A stretch of 64,000 nucleotides of DNA from Liopterus haemorrhoidalis. Lineage: Eukaryota > Arthropoda > Insecta > Coleoptera > Dytiscidae. A model generated the notes under the pieces. That model made no database searches. It was given only the letters and a program-made list of their open reading frames with translations, and was not told the origin of the DNA. Below, piece by piece: positions 22,252 through 33,420 of the stretch (its first letter is position 1; every line of letters starts with the position of its first letter). The DNA lies in assembly GCA_963971575.1 (NCBI GenBank), contig OZ020618.1, positions 7,380,501 through 7,444,500 on the forward strand. The letters are read 5' to 3'. A program made the translations under genes and the position numbers.

Positions 22252-23430
22252 TTAGAAACTCTACTACTAATTTCACGCGCAATTGCAACAAAAATGTTGA
22301 AATTCCGGACATTTTAAATTCCCAGACAAAATCCGGAACAACTATTTAAATCTCGAAAAGTATAAACCACACATGTTTATGGCAAGCACTTACAAGCAAT
22401 TTTACGTTGTATTTTAACCAGTTTTTTTAATTTATAAAACTTTAAATTATTGAGATAATGTTGACTAGGTAACAATTCGTAAAATATATGTGACATGAAT
22501 CACATATCCAAACAAAAATAAATAAACTTAGTAAATAAATTAATTAGTTAATATCTAAGGAATTCCAAGATTTTTTTTACTTCTAGTTTATTTCTGTCTA
22601 CGATTTTTCAACTAATTAGTACATTGCTAACAAATACGTTAACTTCAAGTAATTCTTTTTAACACAAAATTAATAATTAAAATGTGTTATTTTACAAAGA
22701 AATATATGAAAATGTTTCTCTTTTAGGGCACTGTCATGAGTTCTGATCTCCTTTACTCAAGTCCTCCATTTCTATTTATTACGTGTAGACATTCAAAGAT
22801 TTTTGTATACCAAAACTTGCTAGATTGTGCGTCCTCTTAGATACTTAAACAAGTTCAAGCTTTCTAGTTTCTTTTTACTGCTTGGTGCATCTAGAGCGCT
22901 TATCCGGCTCGAAGGACTAAATGTTGTACCGAAGTGCTTATTCAAAGATCCAGGACAATTCGGGCATAGTTATACTCCTCAATAATGATAATAAACGACA
23001 TAAGTAACAGATATACATATATTTTGTTACATATTTAGATTAAGGCTGCTAGCAACGCTTTACGTATTAATTTTATGAACTACACATGTCAAACTATAAA
23101 TGTCTTATATCAATGTTTAAATAATAACTTAAATTTATTTTTACTTATAATGCAATGTTTAAATGTCCTGTTTCCATAAATAACGTCCTAAATATAGATA
23201 AATATGATGTAATATATATGAAATAGTTTTCTATTGTTGAATCATTATCTTATCGACGACCATGTTGGTAAAAAAATTGAAGTTGCACAATGAGGAAATG
23301 TATTTTTCAAAAAGTTTGTAAACAAACTTACACAATATGTTGTATTTTAGGTAAAACCTAAGGAAATTAAATGATATTATTCTTCCAAAATTAAAAACAT
23401 CACGAGTAATAATAAATTGTACCCAAAGAT
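22252..23430. other. AT-rich intergenic DNA
   Basis: The phrase GCGCTTATCCGGCTCGAAGG at about 22898 recurs near 29035, an old dispersed repeat. Otherwise nothing recognised. Confidence 0.4.
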
Positions 23431-23649
23431 TAAAATTCTTATACAAAACTATCAATCTGTAATAAAATTGGTAGCAATCTATACATCAAATTATACATCG
23501 AATTTTTATTTATCTAAAACCATATTTTTGATTGTAGGAAAAATAGTAAAAATGTAATCGCTCAATAACTTACTAGTAGAAATCAAACAACACAGTTTAG
23601 CAATTTTTTAAAATATATTTATGGGTTTCAAATAACTTTTGTATTTATA

Positions 23650-24016
23650 TAGGGTGACCATTTTCTTATGAAGGCAATGCGGCATGGAGCAAAAAAAAGG
23701 GTCCTCATCTCCCACAATCCAAGTGAAGAGCAAAAAAAAGGTCTTCACGTCCCAAGTCCAAGTGAAGAGCAAAAAAAAAGAGGTCTTCACCTCCCAAATC
23801 CAAGTGAAGAGCAAAAAAAAGGTCCTCACCTCCCAAATCCAAGTGAAGAGCAAAAAACAGTTCTTCACGTCCCAAATCCAAGTGAAGAGCAAAAAAAGGA
23901 GGTCTTCACCTCCCAAATCCAAGTGAAGAGCAAAAAAAAGGTCATCACCTCCAAAAATCCAAAATACGGGACAATGCGGGACAAAATGTTAAAATGCGGG
24001 ACGAATGGTCACCCTA
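23650..24016. mobile_element. hAT MITE TAGGGTGACC, 367 bp, with expanded minisatellite
   Basis: Termini TAGGGTGACCATTTTCTTA and AATGGTCACCCTA. The flanks TATTTATA (23642-23649) and TATTTTTT (24017-24024) are a degraded 8-bp duplication. The sister repeat at 42428..43185 has a single undisturbed copy of the site, confirming insertion. The interior is an array of the 39-bp unit (see 23685..23960). Confidence 0.9.
23685..23960. repeat. Minisatellite, 39-bp unit, about 7 units
   Basis: Units read GTGAAGAGCAAAAAAAAGGT then CTTCACCTCCCAAATCCAA, with small changes. Because the unit is a multiple of three it keeps several frames open at once (PSEEQKKG..LPN in one plus frame, a different repeat in another, and a repeat rich in LLFTWIW on the minus strand). 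These peptides are by-products, not evidence of a protein. Confidence 0.93.
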
Positions 24017-24535
24017 TATTTTTTAGTTTTGTGTAGAAATTTTCAAATAATACGTCAACATATTTTCGACATGATTGTTTATAATTTAGAACCGTCGAAA
24101 AATATTATGCTTAATGACAATGAAACGCCAATAGGTATACGTGTTGCAAAAATAAATAATTTTTACCCGTAGCACCTATACTAAGAATCACAACCGATTC
24201 AAGATGGCGGAAAAAATAGATTACCAATTATACATTACTATAAGTAATTTTCACAACTGAACAAAATAGAATCATTTTTAAAATTAAGTTTTCGCTACAA
24301 TTGGCTGCATTGTACGCAAATTACGTTGATTTGTTTACAAGATGGCGTCTGTAATGCAATTTGTTTATTTACAATTACATAACAGTTCTTTTTACAATTA
24401 AAAATATGCTATTAGATAAATAAAAACTTGCTGCAAAATTTCATGTATAAATTGTTACTAATTTTATTTCAGATTGTTGGTTTTGAACAAGAAATAGTGA
24501 GAACTATAAGGGGGTACACTCCTTAATGCCGATGG

Positions 24536-24870
24536 CGGTAAGAACCAAATATTTCATTCCACGTTCTGATTTATACAAAAACAATTAATTTCCCTTATTA
24601 TGTATATTATTGTGTATATGTTATTAATAAAATAAGTTTATTTATCTGTATAGTCTACGTCGATACAAATAAAAAAGTATAATTTCGGTTTTTATTTTTT
24701 TAGATCACAGTTACCAGGAAAACAATTTTTTACAAACGCAGAAAGTTTAAAAACCTTGCTTTGTGTCAAAACATAAAAAATTAGTACAGATATACAGGGA
24801 TGTATTATAAAGAATTTTTTAAATTTCGAACAATGAAAAAATATTCAAACTCTGTCCGGAAGAAAACTGT
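24536..24870. other. AT-rich intergenic DNA
   Basis: Nothing recognised. Confidence 0.4.
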
Positions 24871-24886
24871 ATTATTATTATTATTA

Positions 24887-25008
24887 TGGGGTTTGTCAGG
24901 TCTTGACAAGCGTCCACTAATCTCAAACTTCAGCAACCTTTTGAGCCGCGTCATACTAGAGACTAGTGGAGCTAAATACACACGACTGCATCCCAAACCC
25001 TGGCGATA
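24887..25008 (-). mobile_element. R4/Dong-like 3' terminus, about 122 bp
   Basis: Sequence TGGGGTTTGTCAGGTCTTGA through CCAAACCCTGGCGAT is nearly identical to the terminal part of the longer copy beginning at 25051. It is a severely 5'-truncated insertion with TAA repeats at both ends. Confidence 0.88.
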
Positions 25009-25050
25009 TTATTATTATTATTATTATTGTTATTATTATTATTATTATTA

Positions 25051-25777
25051 TGGGGTTTGTCAGGTCTTGACAAGCGTCCACTAATCTCAAACTTCAGCAA
25101 ACTTTTGAGCCGCGTCATACTAGAGACTAGTGGAGCTAAATACACACGACTGCGTCCCAAACCCTGGCGATATGTAGCCGCGGAAATTACGCTAGATTCA
25201 GTGCCCGCACAATGCGGAGCGACCCGAGCAGCACTGCTTTCTGCATCCTGCAGATCAAAGAGTTGGCAGAAGATCTGCAGACGGGAATGGACTCGATTTC
25301 CCTTCGATAGGAGGCTTTCATGCCACCCAAAACACCAACTATCAGGACTACAAGCTTAACTTTATACCCGGGATACAGCTTTCTAAGCTCGGACAAGAGG
25401 TCCATATACTTGGACTTCTTTTCCTCCTCCTTGAGAGAGATATTCTTCTCAGCTGAGAATTCGATCACAAACATCTGTTTGGTCTCGATATCCAGGAGGG
25501 TTATGTCCGGCTTAGTGGCTGTCAGTAACCTCGAGGTGGGGAAGGAGTAATTCCAATAAATTCGGCACTTAGAATTTTCCACCACCGATTCTATGTCAGA
25601 AGGGACGTACGGTATAACCGGTATTTGGTCAATACCATAGGCATGTCTAAGATGATAGTAGAGCACGCGGAGAGCAGCATTATGTCGAGACACGTAGCTC
25701 GACGCTGCAAGAGATGGACAAGCAGACAGAATGTGCATTATCGTTTCAGAATGGTGGTGGCACAACCTACAGAGTGT

Positions 25778-25778
<1 letters not shown>
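25051..25778 (-). mobile_element. R4/Dong-like retrotransposon 3' end with endonuclease domain
   Basis: The minus strand encodes the last roughly 195 residues of the element's ORF, open from the truncation point to the stop at 25187. In order: a CCHC zinc-finger (CRLCHHHSETIMHILSAC, spacing C-x2-C-x7-H-x4-C) and a restriction-like endonuclease core (KPDITLLDIETKQMFVIEFS, then KKSKYMDLLSELRKLYPG and a hydrophobic strand LVVLIVGVLGG). These domains cut target DNA during target-primed reverse transcription. The reverse transcriptase is missing through 5' truncation. No frameshift is visible, so the copy is fairly young. TAA repeats flank both ends, matching the R4/Dong habit of inserting in TAA repeats. 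Clade is inferred, not tested by phylogeny. Confidence 0.87.
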
Positions 25779-25821
<43 letters not shown>

Positions 25822-26074
25822 GGATCAAAACCCCGTTTCTTCCGATGCCCAATTTTCATTGTCGTATATCCTGAAATTGTTCTTCGTTTCGTTTTCTTTT
25901 GTTCGTCTTTTTTTGAAATCCTATGTTATAATTAATTTTGCCTAAAAATGGAATTTTTTTGAAGAATTTGTCTGAATGACTTTTTATGCTATAGAATTTG
26001 TTACGCAAATGCTTACTTTGTTTTTTAGACAAGATTTTACCAATATCGGTTTGGGGAAAAACTTTACCTTGTGT

Positions 26075-26880
26075 TTTTATTTATTTTTTTTATTTAGGAT
26101 ATATTATGGGGGCGCTTCAACTGCTGGTTATTAGCACCCCGGTGCATTTACAGTAGTTTACATTGATTTTATACAGAGATGAATATTGACATTAATTTAC
26201 AATCAGGCATATTTATAATTTTATGATAAGACATTTAAGTTAGGTAATTTAGAAATAATAGAAAAATTGGGAATTCAATTTTACGGAACAGGTCTGCTTC
26301 TTTGAGGTAGTCTAATAAATTGTTTTGATTATCTGGACATAGAGCTTCTTTCAGGTTGTCTGGTATGTTGTGCCACCGTCTGAGTTCTTCATATAGTTGG
26401 CACTCCAGGATTATATGTTCTACGGTTAAGGTTTTATTACAGTTGTCACAGTTTTCCACCTCTTTTCTTTTCATTAGATGTTGGTGTGTAATGAATGTGT
26501 GGCCAATTCTGAGTCTTGTAAAAACTCTGTTCTTTTCTGTCGCCTACTGGAGCCCAGGGTTTGGTGTCTTCTTTTATATAGCGAAGTTTGTTGTTTGTTA
26601 GACTCATCCATTGTTGTTTGTCTTCTTTTATGTCTTGCTTTAAGTTAGATTTGATGTCGTTGGTAGGTACGGATATCGGTGTAACTGGGACGTTTGCTAC
26701 CTCTGTTGCTGCTAGGTCTGCCTGTTCATTCCCTCTTATTCTCACATGTGAGGGAACCCACACCAAAGTTACCTTTTTTCCCTGGAGGGCCACGTTATGG
26801 AGGTTTTCCTGTATCTTCTGGATCAGTGTGCCCTTGAATACAGTACTTTAACTGCATAGAGTACACTGCGTGAGTCAATA
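26075..26880 (-). pseudogene. LINE 3' end with RNase H domain and zinc knuckle (I/R1-like group)
   Basis: On the minus strand a frameshifted RNase H domain is visible: IDSRSVLYAVKVLYS near 26870-26825, then LVWVPSHVRIRGNEQADLAA near 26770-26700, typical of LINE RNase H C-termini. It is followed, after another frame change near 26455, by a CCHC-like knuckle (NCDNCNKTLTVEHIILEC) and a short tail ending at 26235. The 3' untranslated part ends in an A-rich tail (AAATAAAAAAAATAAATAAA on the minus strand) near 26075. Two or more frameshifts and 5' truncation make it dead. Confidence 0.88.
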
Positions 26881-28001
26881 TGTGTTTTTAATTGACTTTT
26901 TACCTTCAAAAATCAGTATTAACCGCATCTGGTTACTTTTTAATATTACAGTATATACTATTTATGCTCTTTAGTACATGTACATAATTTCGTTTCATGC
27001 TCTAATATTTAGGAACGCATCCTGAGCGTTATCTAGGATGTTATTGTACTAATAAGTTTATTCTATGATAAAATTAAGAAAGTTATGTAAAAGTTAAACA
27101 TTTTATTTGTAAATTTTCAGACTATAGACCATATTTGTCTATAGGAGACAATCTGAAACAACTATTAACCTCTAAAAGATCAAAGAATATAAAACTTTTT
27201 TGTTTTTAACACCAAGTTTCATAACAATTGATAAAATTTGGGACTGTGAGTCATTTTTATGTTCTAAATAATGATTCTTCACCTTAAATAATATAATATT
27301 ATTTACGTCAATACGATCTTTTGTAGCTTCCAATAATATTAAACAAAAGAATTTCTATATCATAAGTATACAATAGTGTCCTCATTTTGTACATTTCGAA
27401 ATAGGGGCCTACTGATACCAATTTTTAAATTGAATAAACTGTTATCCAGTGGTCTATTTAAATACTTGATTTATTAATAAGTTGAATATAGTTTTTGAAT
27501 AGATCTTTGGTGCACAATTACAGTCAAATAAAATACTTATTTATTTCAATTTGTGGTGCAAAATTTAGTTGGTATTATAAACGCAGGGAATTTCGTGGGA
27601 TAATATAGATAAGAGGTGTTCTAAAACTCATTATAGAAACAAAGTGTTGCTACACGTGTACTATCCACTGTGTAGTTCAAATATCATTGTAACGAATACC
27701 GACATTTTTGGAATAACAAATATTTGGTGAATCGAATGATTACACATAAAATATATCTAACGAGTCATAACGCAATAATAATGTTAGTATAACGAATATT
27801 TTTCGATAGAATATAGTACGTAAAAAACAATATTAATTTTGGAGAGTGAAGATGACGATGGAAATGTACTTACGCCACCTGATTTTGGAACCAATGGATG
27901 AACTGAAAAAGATTGGGGTTATCAATTCGGTAGTACTGATGTCTCGTAAAATATTTTTCGAGGGCTCTATGTTAATCTGTTAAATTTCAGGTCTGCAGGT
28001 G
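26881..28001. other. AT-rich intergenic DNA
   Basis: Nothing recognised. Confidence 0.4.
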
Positions 28002-28003
28002 TA

Positions 28004-28207
28004 CAGAGTGATTATTTAATGGCGAGACGACGTCACTGGAAGTTTTAATAATTTGCCGTTTCATACACATCGTAGCAGGCGATTATGCGTGCATTTTTTT
28101 ATTCATAATCAAATTTTAGGTTATTATAGTCATAGTATTCACCAGTATTTCTGCTAGGAGGCACGTAAAATTCAGTGACGTCGTCTCGCCATTAAATAAT
28201 CACTCTG
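28004..28207. mobile_element. TIR MITE, TA-flanked, 204 bp
   Basis: CAGAGTGATTATTTAATGGC (continuing GAGACGACGTCACTG) is mirrored at the right end (CAGTGACGTCGTCTCGCCAT to CACTCTG), giving 35-bp perfect inverted repeats. TA lies on both sides (28002-28003, 28208-28209). Likely mobilised by a mariner-type transposase. Confidence 0.93.
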
Positions 28208-28243
28208 TATATCAATATTAGCTAGATTTACTGTCAGCTCTAA

Positions 28244-28701
28244 AGGATGGTTTCCAATTGACGTAGACGTAGAACGTAGAGCTTCTTCGTCGATCATAAG
28301 ACCACCTTCTACTAGTAGGATTCTATTGAATCGACCCCAAATTCTGCCCATTTGTTGCGTCGCCCGTGTGCGGCGCATACGCTGAACACAAGCACGCGGC
28401 GGCCTTGTAACAACGAAGAGTTTCCACATTTCGTACGGGTTTTCTTTCCAAGTTCATTACTAAACAATAATCTAATCTAACCACGGTAATTATTTATTTC
28501 CCTTACTTCAATACTTGAACTCAACAAATGTTGACAGGTTCTATTTATCTACATACGACAGATTGAATATGTTTTGTCTTTTTCTATCATTATTTCTTAT
28601 AGGCCAGATGTCAAAACGTAGACGTGAAGTATAAAAATATCAATATTCTACCTGAACGTTTTTACGTCGACGTCCATCTATGTCTGGTTGGAAACCATGC
28701 T
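28244..28701. mobile_element. PIF/Harbinger-like MITE, 458 bp, TSD TAA
   Basis: Ends AGGATGGTTTCCAA and TTGGAAACCATGCT, with GACGTAGACGT-type sub-terminal repeats on both sides. Flanking TAA at 28241-28243 and 28702-28704. The 85-codon minus-strand frame crossing it is not supported as a gene. Confidence 0.78.
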
Positions 28702-30698
28702 TAACTTTTGCGTAGTGTTCCTCTAGGTTAACGGTTGTTTAATATTCTCATTTTTACCGATGTGGCTTAATTTCAGATTTGTTGTAACAAGAGAGCTCCC
28801 AGAGAGCTCCTCCCGTTCGAAGAACCAAATAATGTCTCGAGGCTTCTGTAAAATTTCAGATCTTTATATTTTTCTTGTACATCAGTCCTTGCCAAATTTA
28901 CTATCAGCTTATTTTTACATCACTGGAGTAGTTTTTTCACTGGTCGATGTTTATTTATTCTTCCCATCTTTACTACTTAGCACTCTTTCATTTTTATTAC
29001 ATGTACCACTGGATTTAATCTCCATTGCGTCCAAAGCGTTTATCCGGCTCGAAGGACCAAATATTGGGAAGAAGCGCTATTAGCGTTGAGGGCTCCATAT
29101 TAATCTATGAATGACTTCATATACTTAATATTTTATACGCAATTATTTCGTTAATAAATTAAAAATTAATAATTAATTAATTTAATGTATATATAACTTC
29201 TGCTTTCATTTATAACTGTATTTTTGTTTTACATTGTTCATTTTACGTGCTCTTTTTTGTGTTGAAAATGATTATGTTTACATTCTTGTTATTTAACTTT
29301 ATATTTCTTTATTTGAAATGAATGAATTATAAAAATGCCTGAGATCCAGAAAAATAAAAAGTCCGGATCGACAAAATCACTCAGATGTCCAGTTTTTCAG
29401 ATTTTTACAGTATATTGCGTGCACTTTTGTAAGGATAAACCAGATCTGGCTATTTTGGTTACTTTTATAGTGTATTACTGACTTTAAATGTCATATGAAA
29501 ATATTCCTTACACTGTAAAACAGACTTCAGATTTATTGGTTATGATTATTATAGTTAAGATCATTATGTAATATGGAATAAAATGGAATAACATATCAAA
29601 AATTTTACATTTTGTGCCAGAAAATAACGTTTATAAATAAATTAATTTGGTTTTCTTTAGATTCACTTGTACTGATTCCCCGAGAATCTAAATTTTCGGA
29701 TTTATTATTTTAATTATTTTGTTTTTAAAAACTATGGTTCGGTTTCTGTATTAATGTCTAAGTTTCATAGTCATTATTTTAAAAATAATTGAATTCAAAC
29801 CAGAAAAATATTTTTAGGACAAGTACTGTGTAATTAATAAAGTAAAGTTTTTATTTAGGTCAAATAACAGGTATTTTATTTATAATAATATTTAAACCAC
29901 GCCCTATTTTCTCAGTCTACCTATCACAACTTCTCTTTTGTTTATTGATAATTAAAACACTCAATTATATGCTATAAAATATAATTTTCAAGTATCGAAT
30001 CTTTGGCAACCAATAGCGAGTGATATAAGTAAATTGGCTTATTGCTTTCCCACCTACTTTAAAATTGATACCCCACGCTGGGTATGCCTGATGTGTCTAT
30101 GTGGACTTTATAACTAATATATTATATATAATGTGTCATTACATTTTCAGTACTAATCAGTTCTGATCCTTTAGCAAGCCGGCATTGTGTCTCGTAAGTT
30201 TATTGTAAACAATAATAAATAAATTCTGTGAAGTTATTGCATAGTGATACAAAATGTTTGGACATTTTACTAAGGTATGAACTATTCTTTTATTTCAACT
30301 TAACTAATAATAATAATATTTATTTAATATAGTCTGTTTCTTTGGTTTAAGCGGGACTAGATTTTAAATTTTAGTTTAAGTGAGGCTTTTTATCATTTTG
30401 TTTAGCAAAAGCCCACTTCAAACCTTAAAAGGAAACCTCATGACAACTTATAAAAATGAAAATACCTGTTAGTTCCGTTTAAATATTTGGAATAGCCTAT
30501 AGTGTGAAACTAAATAATACTTGTATAATGTTTTATAGTTTAACAAGTAAAACACTAACAAGTATTTATAATTAACTAGCTGGAGTCCCATATTTCGTAC
30601 AGTTTTTGTAATATATATTTTTGCTATAAATGATACAAGGTGTGAGAATTAAGTAATCGGACTGATTTTAAAAAATATATGTATATATTCGAATAGAA
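28702..30698. other. Intergenic DNA with old dispersed repeats
   Basis: About 29030-29095 resembles 22895-22960. About 30365-30505 is an inverted relative of 6420-6560 (GCAAAAGCCCACTTCAAACC and neighbours). A 107-codon plus-strand frame at 28760-29083 is hydrophobic but without start context or family resemblance. No gene supported. Confidence 0.45.
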
Positions 30699-31555
30699 TT
30701 ACAATTCAGTATTGTCTCCTTGAAAATAACTTTCTTGGGAAGCCACACAGCGCTGGAGATGGTTCTTCCAATCCTCATAGCAGTGCTGGAACTCGGATAC
30801 TGGAATAACTTTCAGCTGGTCGATTACGGACGTTTGAATGTTTTCGAGTGTCCCAAAATGACGTCCCTTGATGTGGTTTTTCAATCTTGGGAAGAGGAAA
30901 AAGTCACAAAGACTCAAGTCAGGCGAATAAGGAGGCTGAGGAATCACAGGAATGTTTTAACTGGCCAAAAACCAGTGATAGCATCCTACCGGTTCGGACG
31001 GGTTCGCGCGAACCGTTTCTTAAAATCATTGAAACCTTAAGGAACCGGTTGTTAAAATTATTAAAAATAAATGTATTACTCTGACTTCAGTTTTGAATCG
31101 TGCGCCGTGCCCTGCAGTGTTGCAAATGTAATATTTATTTTATATGTTATTAATAATACGATCTTAAATTTTTTTCCTTATATTTAATAAATGGAAGTAA
31201 GTGATTTGTTTTCACTCTTAAAAATACCGAATAGGTTCCTAGATATCACATGACTTTATAGAACCGCTGAAAATTTAGGATGCCATCACAGCCAAAAACT
31301 CTGTCTTGTGAAATGTTTTTTTGGAACCATTTTTGCGCAGATTTTTCTCATCCCCAATTCATTGGTCAAAATCTGATGAATGGTAGTGTGACTCAAATTT
31401 AACTCTTCCTCGATCAGACTGCCAATCGACAATCTGAACGCATAAGATCCCGGATTTAGTCGACATATTCATCGGTTCTTGAAGATGAAGGTCTTCCGCT
31501 GCGTGATTCTTCTTTAATTAACTCTCTTCCTTGAAATGCCTTAAACCACCCAAAG
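30699..31555 (-). pseudogene. Mariner transposase type 1, split by a hAT MITE
   Basis: Minus strand. The N-terminal HTH region (WFKAFQGRELIKEESRSGRP, SSSRTDEYVD) lies at about 31555-31300 with internal stops. The C-terminal region (PPYSPDLSLCDFFLFPRLKN, GRHFGTLENIQ, FQHCYEDWKNHLQRCVAS) is open at 30947-30699. The central catalytic part is missing. A hAT MITE with its own duplication lies between (30973..31291). Dead. Confidence 0.88.
30973..31291. mobile_element. hAT MITE, 319 bp, TSD CCAAAAAC
   Basis: Ends CAGTGATAGCATCCTA and TAGGATGCCATCACAG form inverted repeats, with GGTTCG/GAACCG sub-terminal motifs. The perfect 8-bp duplication CCAAAAAC lies at 30965-30972 and 31292-31299. Inserted into mariner type 1. 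Confidence 0.94.
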
Positions 31556-32400
31556 TCGTTAAAAAAGTTGTTAGGGGATAAATCAGATGAATACGGGCAA
31601 TGAGACATTAATTCGATGTTTTTCTCCTTCAAATAATCAATTGTTTGACGTGCTGTGTTGGAGCTTGCATTGTCATGATGAAAAATGAAGTTTTTGGTTG
31701 TTTTTCCTGATTTTGTCGATGAGTTCTGGCAAACAATTTGTTGTATACCATTCAGAATTAACTGTTCTCCGATCCTCTAAAGGTTGCGACATATCCAGTA
31801 CAACCGAAGAAACAAGCTATCATTTTCTTGGAAGTACTTCGTGAACGAATAACTTTTGTGGATTTCGGTTCATCTTTGAAGACCCAAATAGTGGATTGTT
31901 GCTTAGTTTCTGGTTCATATGAATAAAAGTTTCGTCATCTGTAACGATGTTGTATACGGATTTTGCAGTGCCTAGGTTGAATTTTTTTGAGCATCGGTCA
32001 AATTATGCGGAATCTATCGGGAACAGATCTATTTCACAGCTAAAAGTTCATGCAAAATCGAATGTATTGCAGTCTGCGTTATGCCAAAAAATGCATCTAT
32101 CTCACGGTAAGACACATGCCGATCTTCTTCAATCATTTTGCGCACAGCATCGATGTTTTTTTGGATCACAACCGATTTTGGTCGACTTTCACGAGATTCA
32201 TCATTGATGGACGTACGACCACGACGAAATTCTGCAAACCAATTCAGTCTTTTCTGATGGTGCTTCATTACCAAAAGTAGAACGAAGTGAATCTATACAT
32301 TGTTGTCGAGTTAGGCCTTTACTAAAATTGTAAAATATCGAAAACGAAAACCTTCACGAGTAATAAGCATTTTTTTCACAAACTTGTTTTTTTAAACTCT
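31556..32400 (-). pseudogene. Mariner transposase type 2, 3' truncated
   Basis: Minus strand: N-terminal HTH half (KRLNWFAEFRRGRTSINDES, SYREIDAFFGITQTAIHSIL) at about 32274-32029, then catalytic blocks in broken frames (VTDDETFIHMNQKL, HHDNASSNTARQTIDYLKEK, SHCPYSSDLSPNNFF). The sequence switches at about 31556 directly into the N-terminus of mariner type 1. Same family as 36226..38340. Confidence 0.88.
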
Positions 32401-32699
32401 CACTGTCAAGAAATTACTCGGTCAATTTATAAGCTGCCACTGATTACACAATAACAAATGTCAAATTTACGAATATAGTTATGACATATTTCAATATTGC
32501 CATCTAGTGGTCGTTTGTAAAAACATAAAAGGTAACCCTCGTATAAGGTTTGGAATCATATTGAGAGCTACTCAATATTCGTCTTTAAGAATTATAAAAA
32601 ACAAACACATTACTAAATTTTAAGTCGCATCATTGTATGAAGACTTGACACTTAACAGAGCAATATGAAGATGCAAGACAATCTGATTGACAAAACCTA
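32401..32699. other. Intergenic DNA right of the mariner
   Basis: May include the left terminus of mariner type 2, but no inverted repeat partner is visible since the other end is missing. Confidence 0.4.
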
Positions 32700-33420
32700 A
32701 GAGAGAACATGAAACTGTCGAAGTGGTTTTTGAAATATTTTTATATTTGTGATAAAGGAGTTCCATGTAATTTTAAAAGCAGATTAAGGGAGACGTTAAA
32801 CCATGGGGTTCTTCTTGCAAGATTAACCGCAGGGAGGAAACCGCCATCACACGCCTTCGTATAAGTCACTGTTGGTGGACCCATGGACACCTCCTTCGAG
32901 GTGAAGAGTCCCCTATCTGAGACGTGTAACACAGATTTGTCTGTTTTACACCTTTTAACTGAATGCGTACAATTCGAGGATGTCAAGGAGAGGTTAGGCC
33001 TGTGCTATGACCTGTCAATTGCCTTAGGTGACGACAGAGTATTCATGGGCAGACTGATACTCTTCCTGAGAGAATCAAACTTACTGTTTTATGTGTGAAG
33101 TCTTGCACCTTATTTTAATGTGTTCTGTTTTTAAACTGTGATATTCAATGGTAATTGGCCCCTTTACAGCCTCTTACCGTCACCCTGAGTCTGTTCAAAT
33201 TTTCGAACAGACCTTTTTATCTTATTTATTTGTGTTTGTCTGTGCAAGATTTCTTTTATTGAGTATGCGTAATTTTATTGGTTTTATTTATTTATTGATT
33301 GTTTAATTTATTGTTTTTAATATGTAGAGTAGTCATTTAAATGGGCTGCGTTAGGCGCAAATAGCCTTTGTTGCTGTGCGCCAAACCAATTTTAACTAAC
33401 TAACTAACTAACTGTACTTT
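32700..33420 (+). pseudogene. LINE 3' end with zinc-knuckle region and (TAAC)n tail
   Basis: REETAITRLRISHCWWTHGH is followed after a frameshift by a C-terminal knuckle region (SETCNTDLSVLHLLTECVQF) and EDVKERLGLCYDL, the usual end of RNase-H-bearing LINE ORFs. Coding similarity ends near 33098. The 3' untranslated part contains GCGCAAATAGCC and GCTGTGCGCC and ends in tandem TAAC repeats (33396-33412). 5' truncated and frameshifted. Confidence 0.87.

Larger units (their letters stand above)
23431..24535. mobile_element. Dispersed TIR element (about 750 bp without insertion), copy 1, interrupted
   Basis: Matches 42428..43185 in opposite orientation. Shared landmarks include TTTTATTTCAGATTGTT near one end, AATCTATACATCAAA near the other, GTTGACGTATTATTTGAA (or its complement) and CAAGATGGCG phrases. 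The ends are approximate. The hAT MITE at 23650..24016 is inserted inside; the sister copy is uninterrupted there. Confidence 0.72.
24871..25820. repeat. (ATT)n tracts separating two R4/Dong-like insertions
   Basis: Three ATT (TAA on the minus strand) tracts at about 24871-24886, 25009-25050 and 25779-25820 alternate with two retrotransposon ends, so each insertion sits inside TAA repeat sequence. Confidence 0.9.

Noticed and set aside
23685..23960. CRISPR-like array (regular 39-bp repeats)
   Set aside because: Units are contiguous with no unique spacers, inside a hAT MITE in a eukaryotic sequence.
24972..25160. Asn-rich and Tyr-rich frames
   Set aside because: They come from translating ATT/TAA microsatellites.
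26235..26793. Host RNase H gene
   Set aside because: Frameshifts, the zinc-knuckle tail and A-rich 3' end are those of a LINE.
28172..28429. 85-codon minus-strand frame possibly encoding a protein
   Set aside because: It spans the ends of two separate MITEs, so it is an accident of their inverted repeats.
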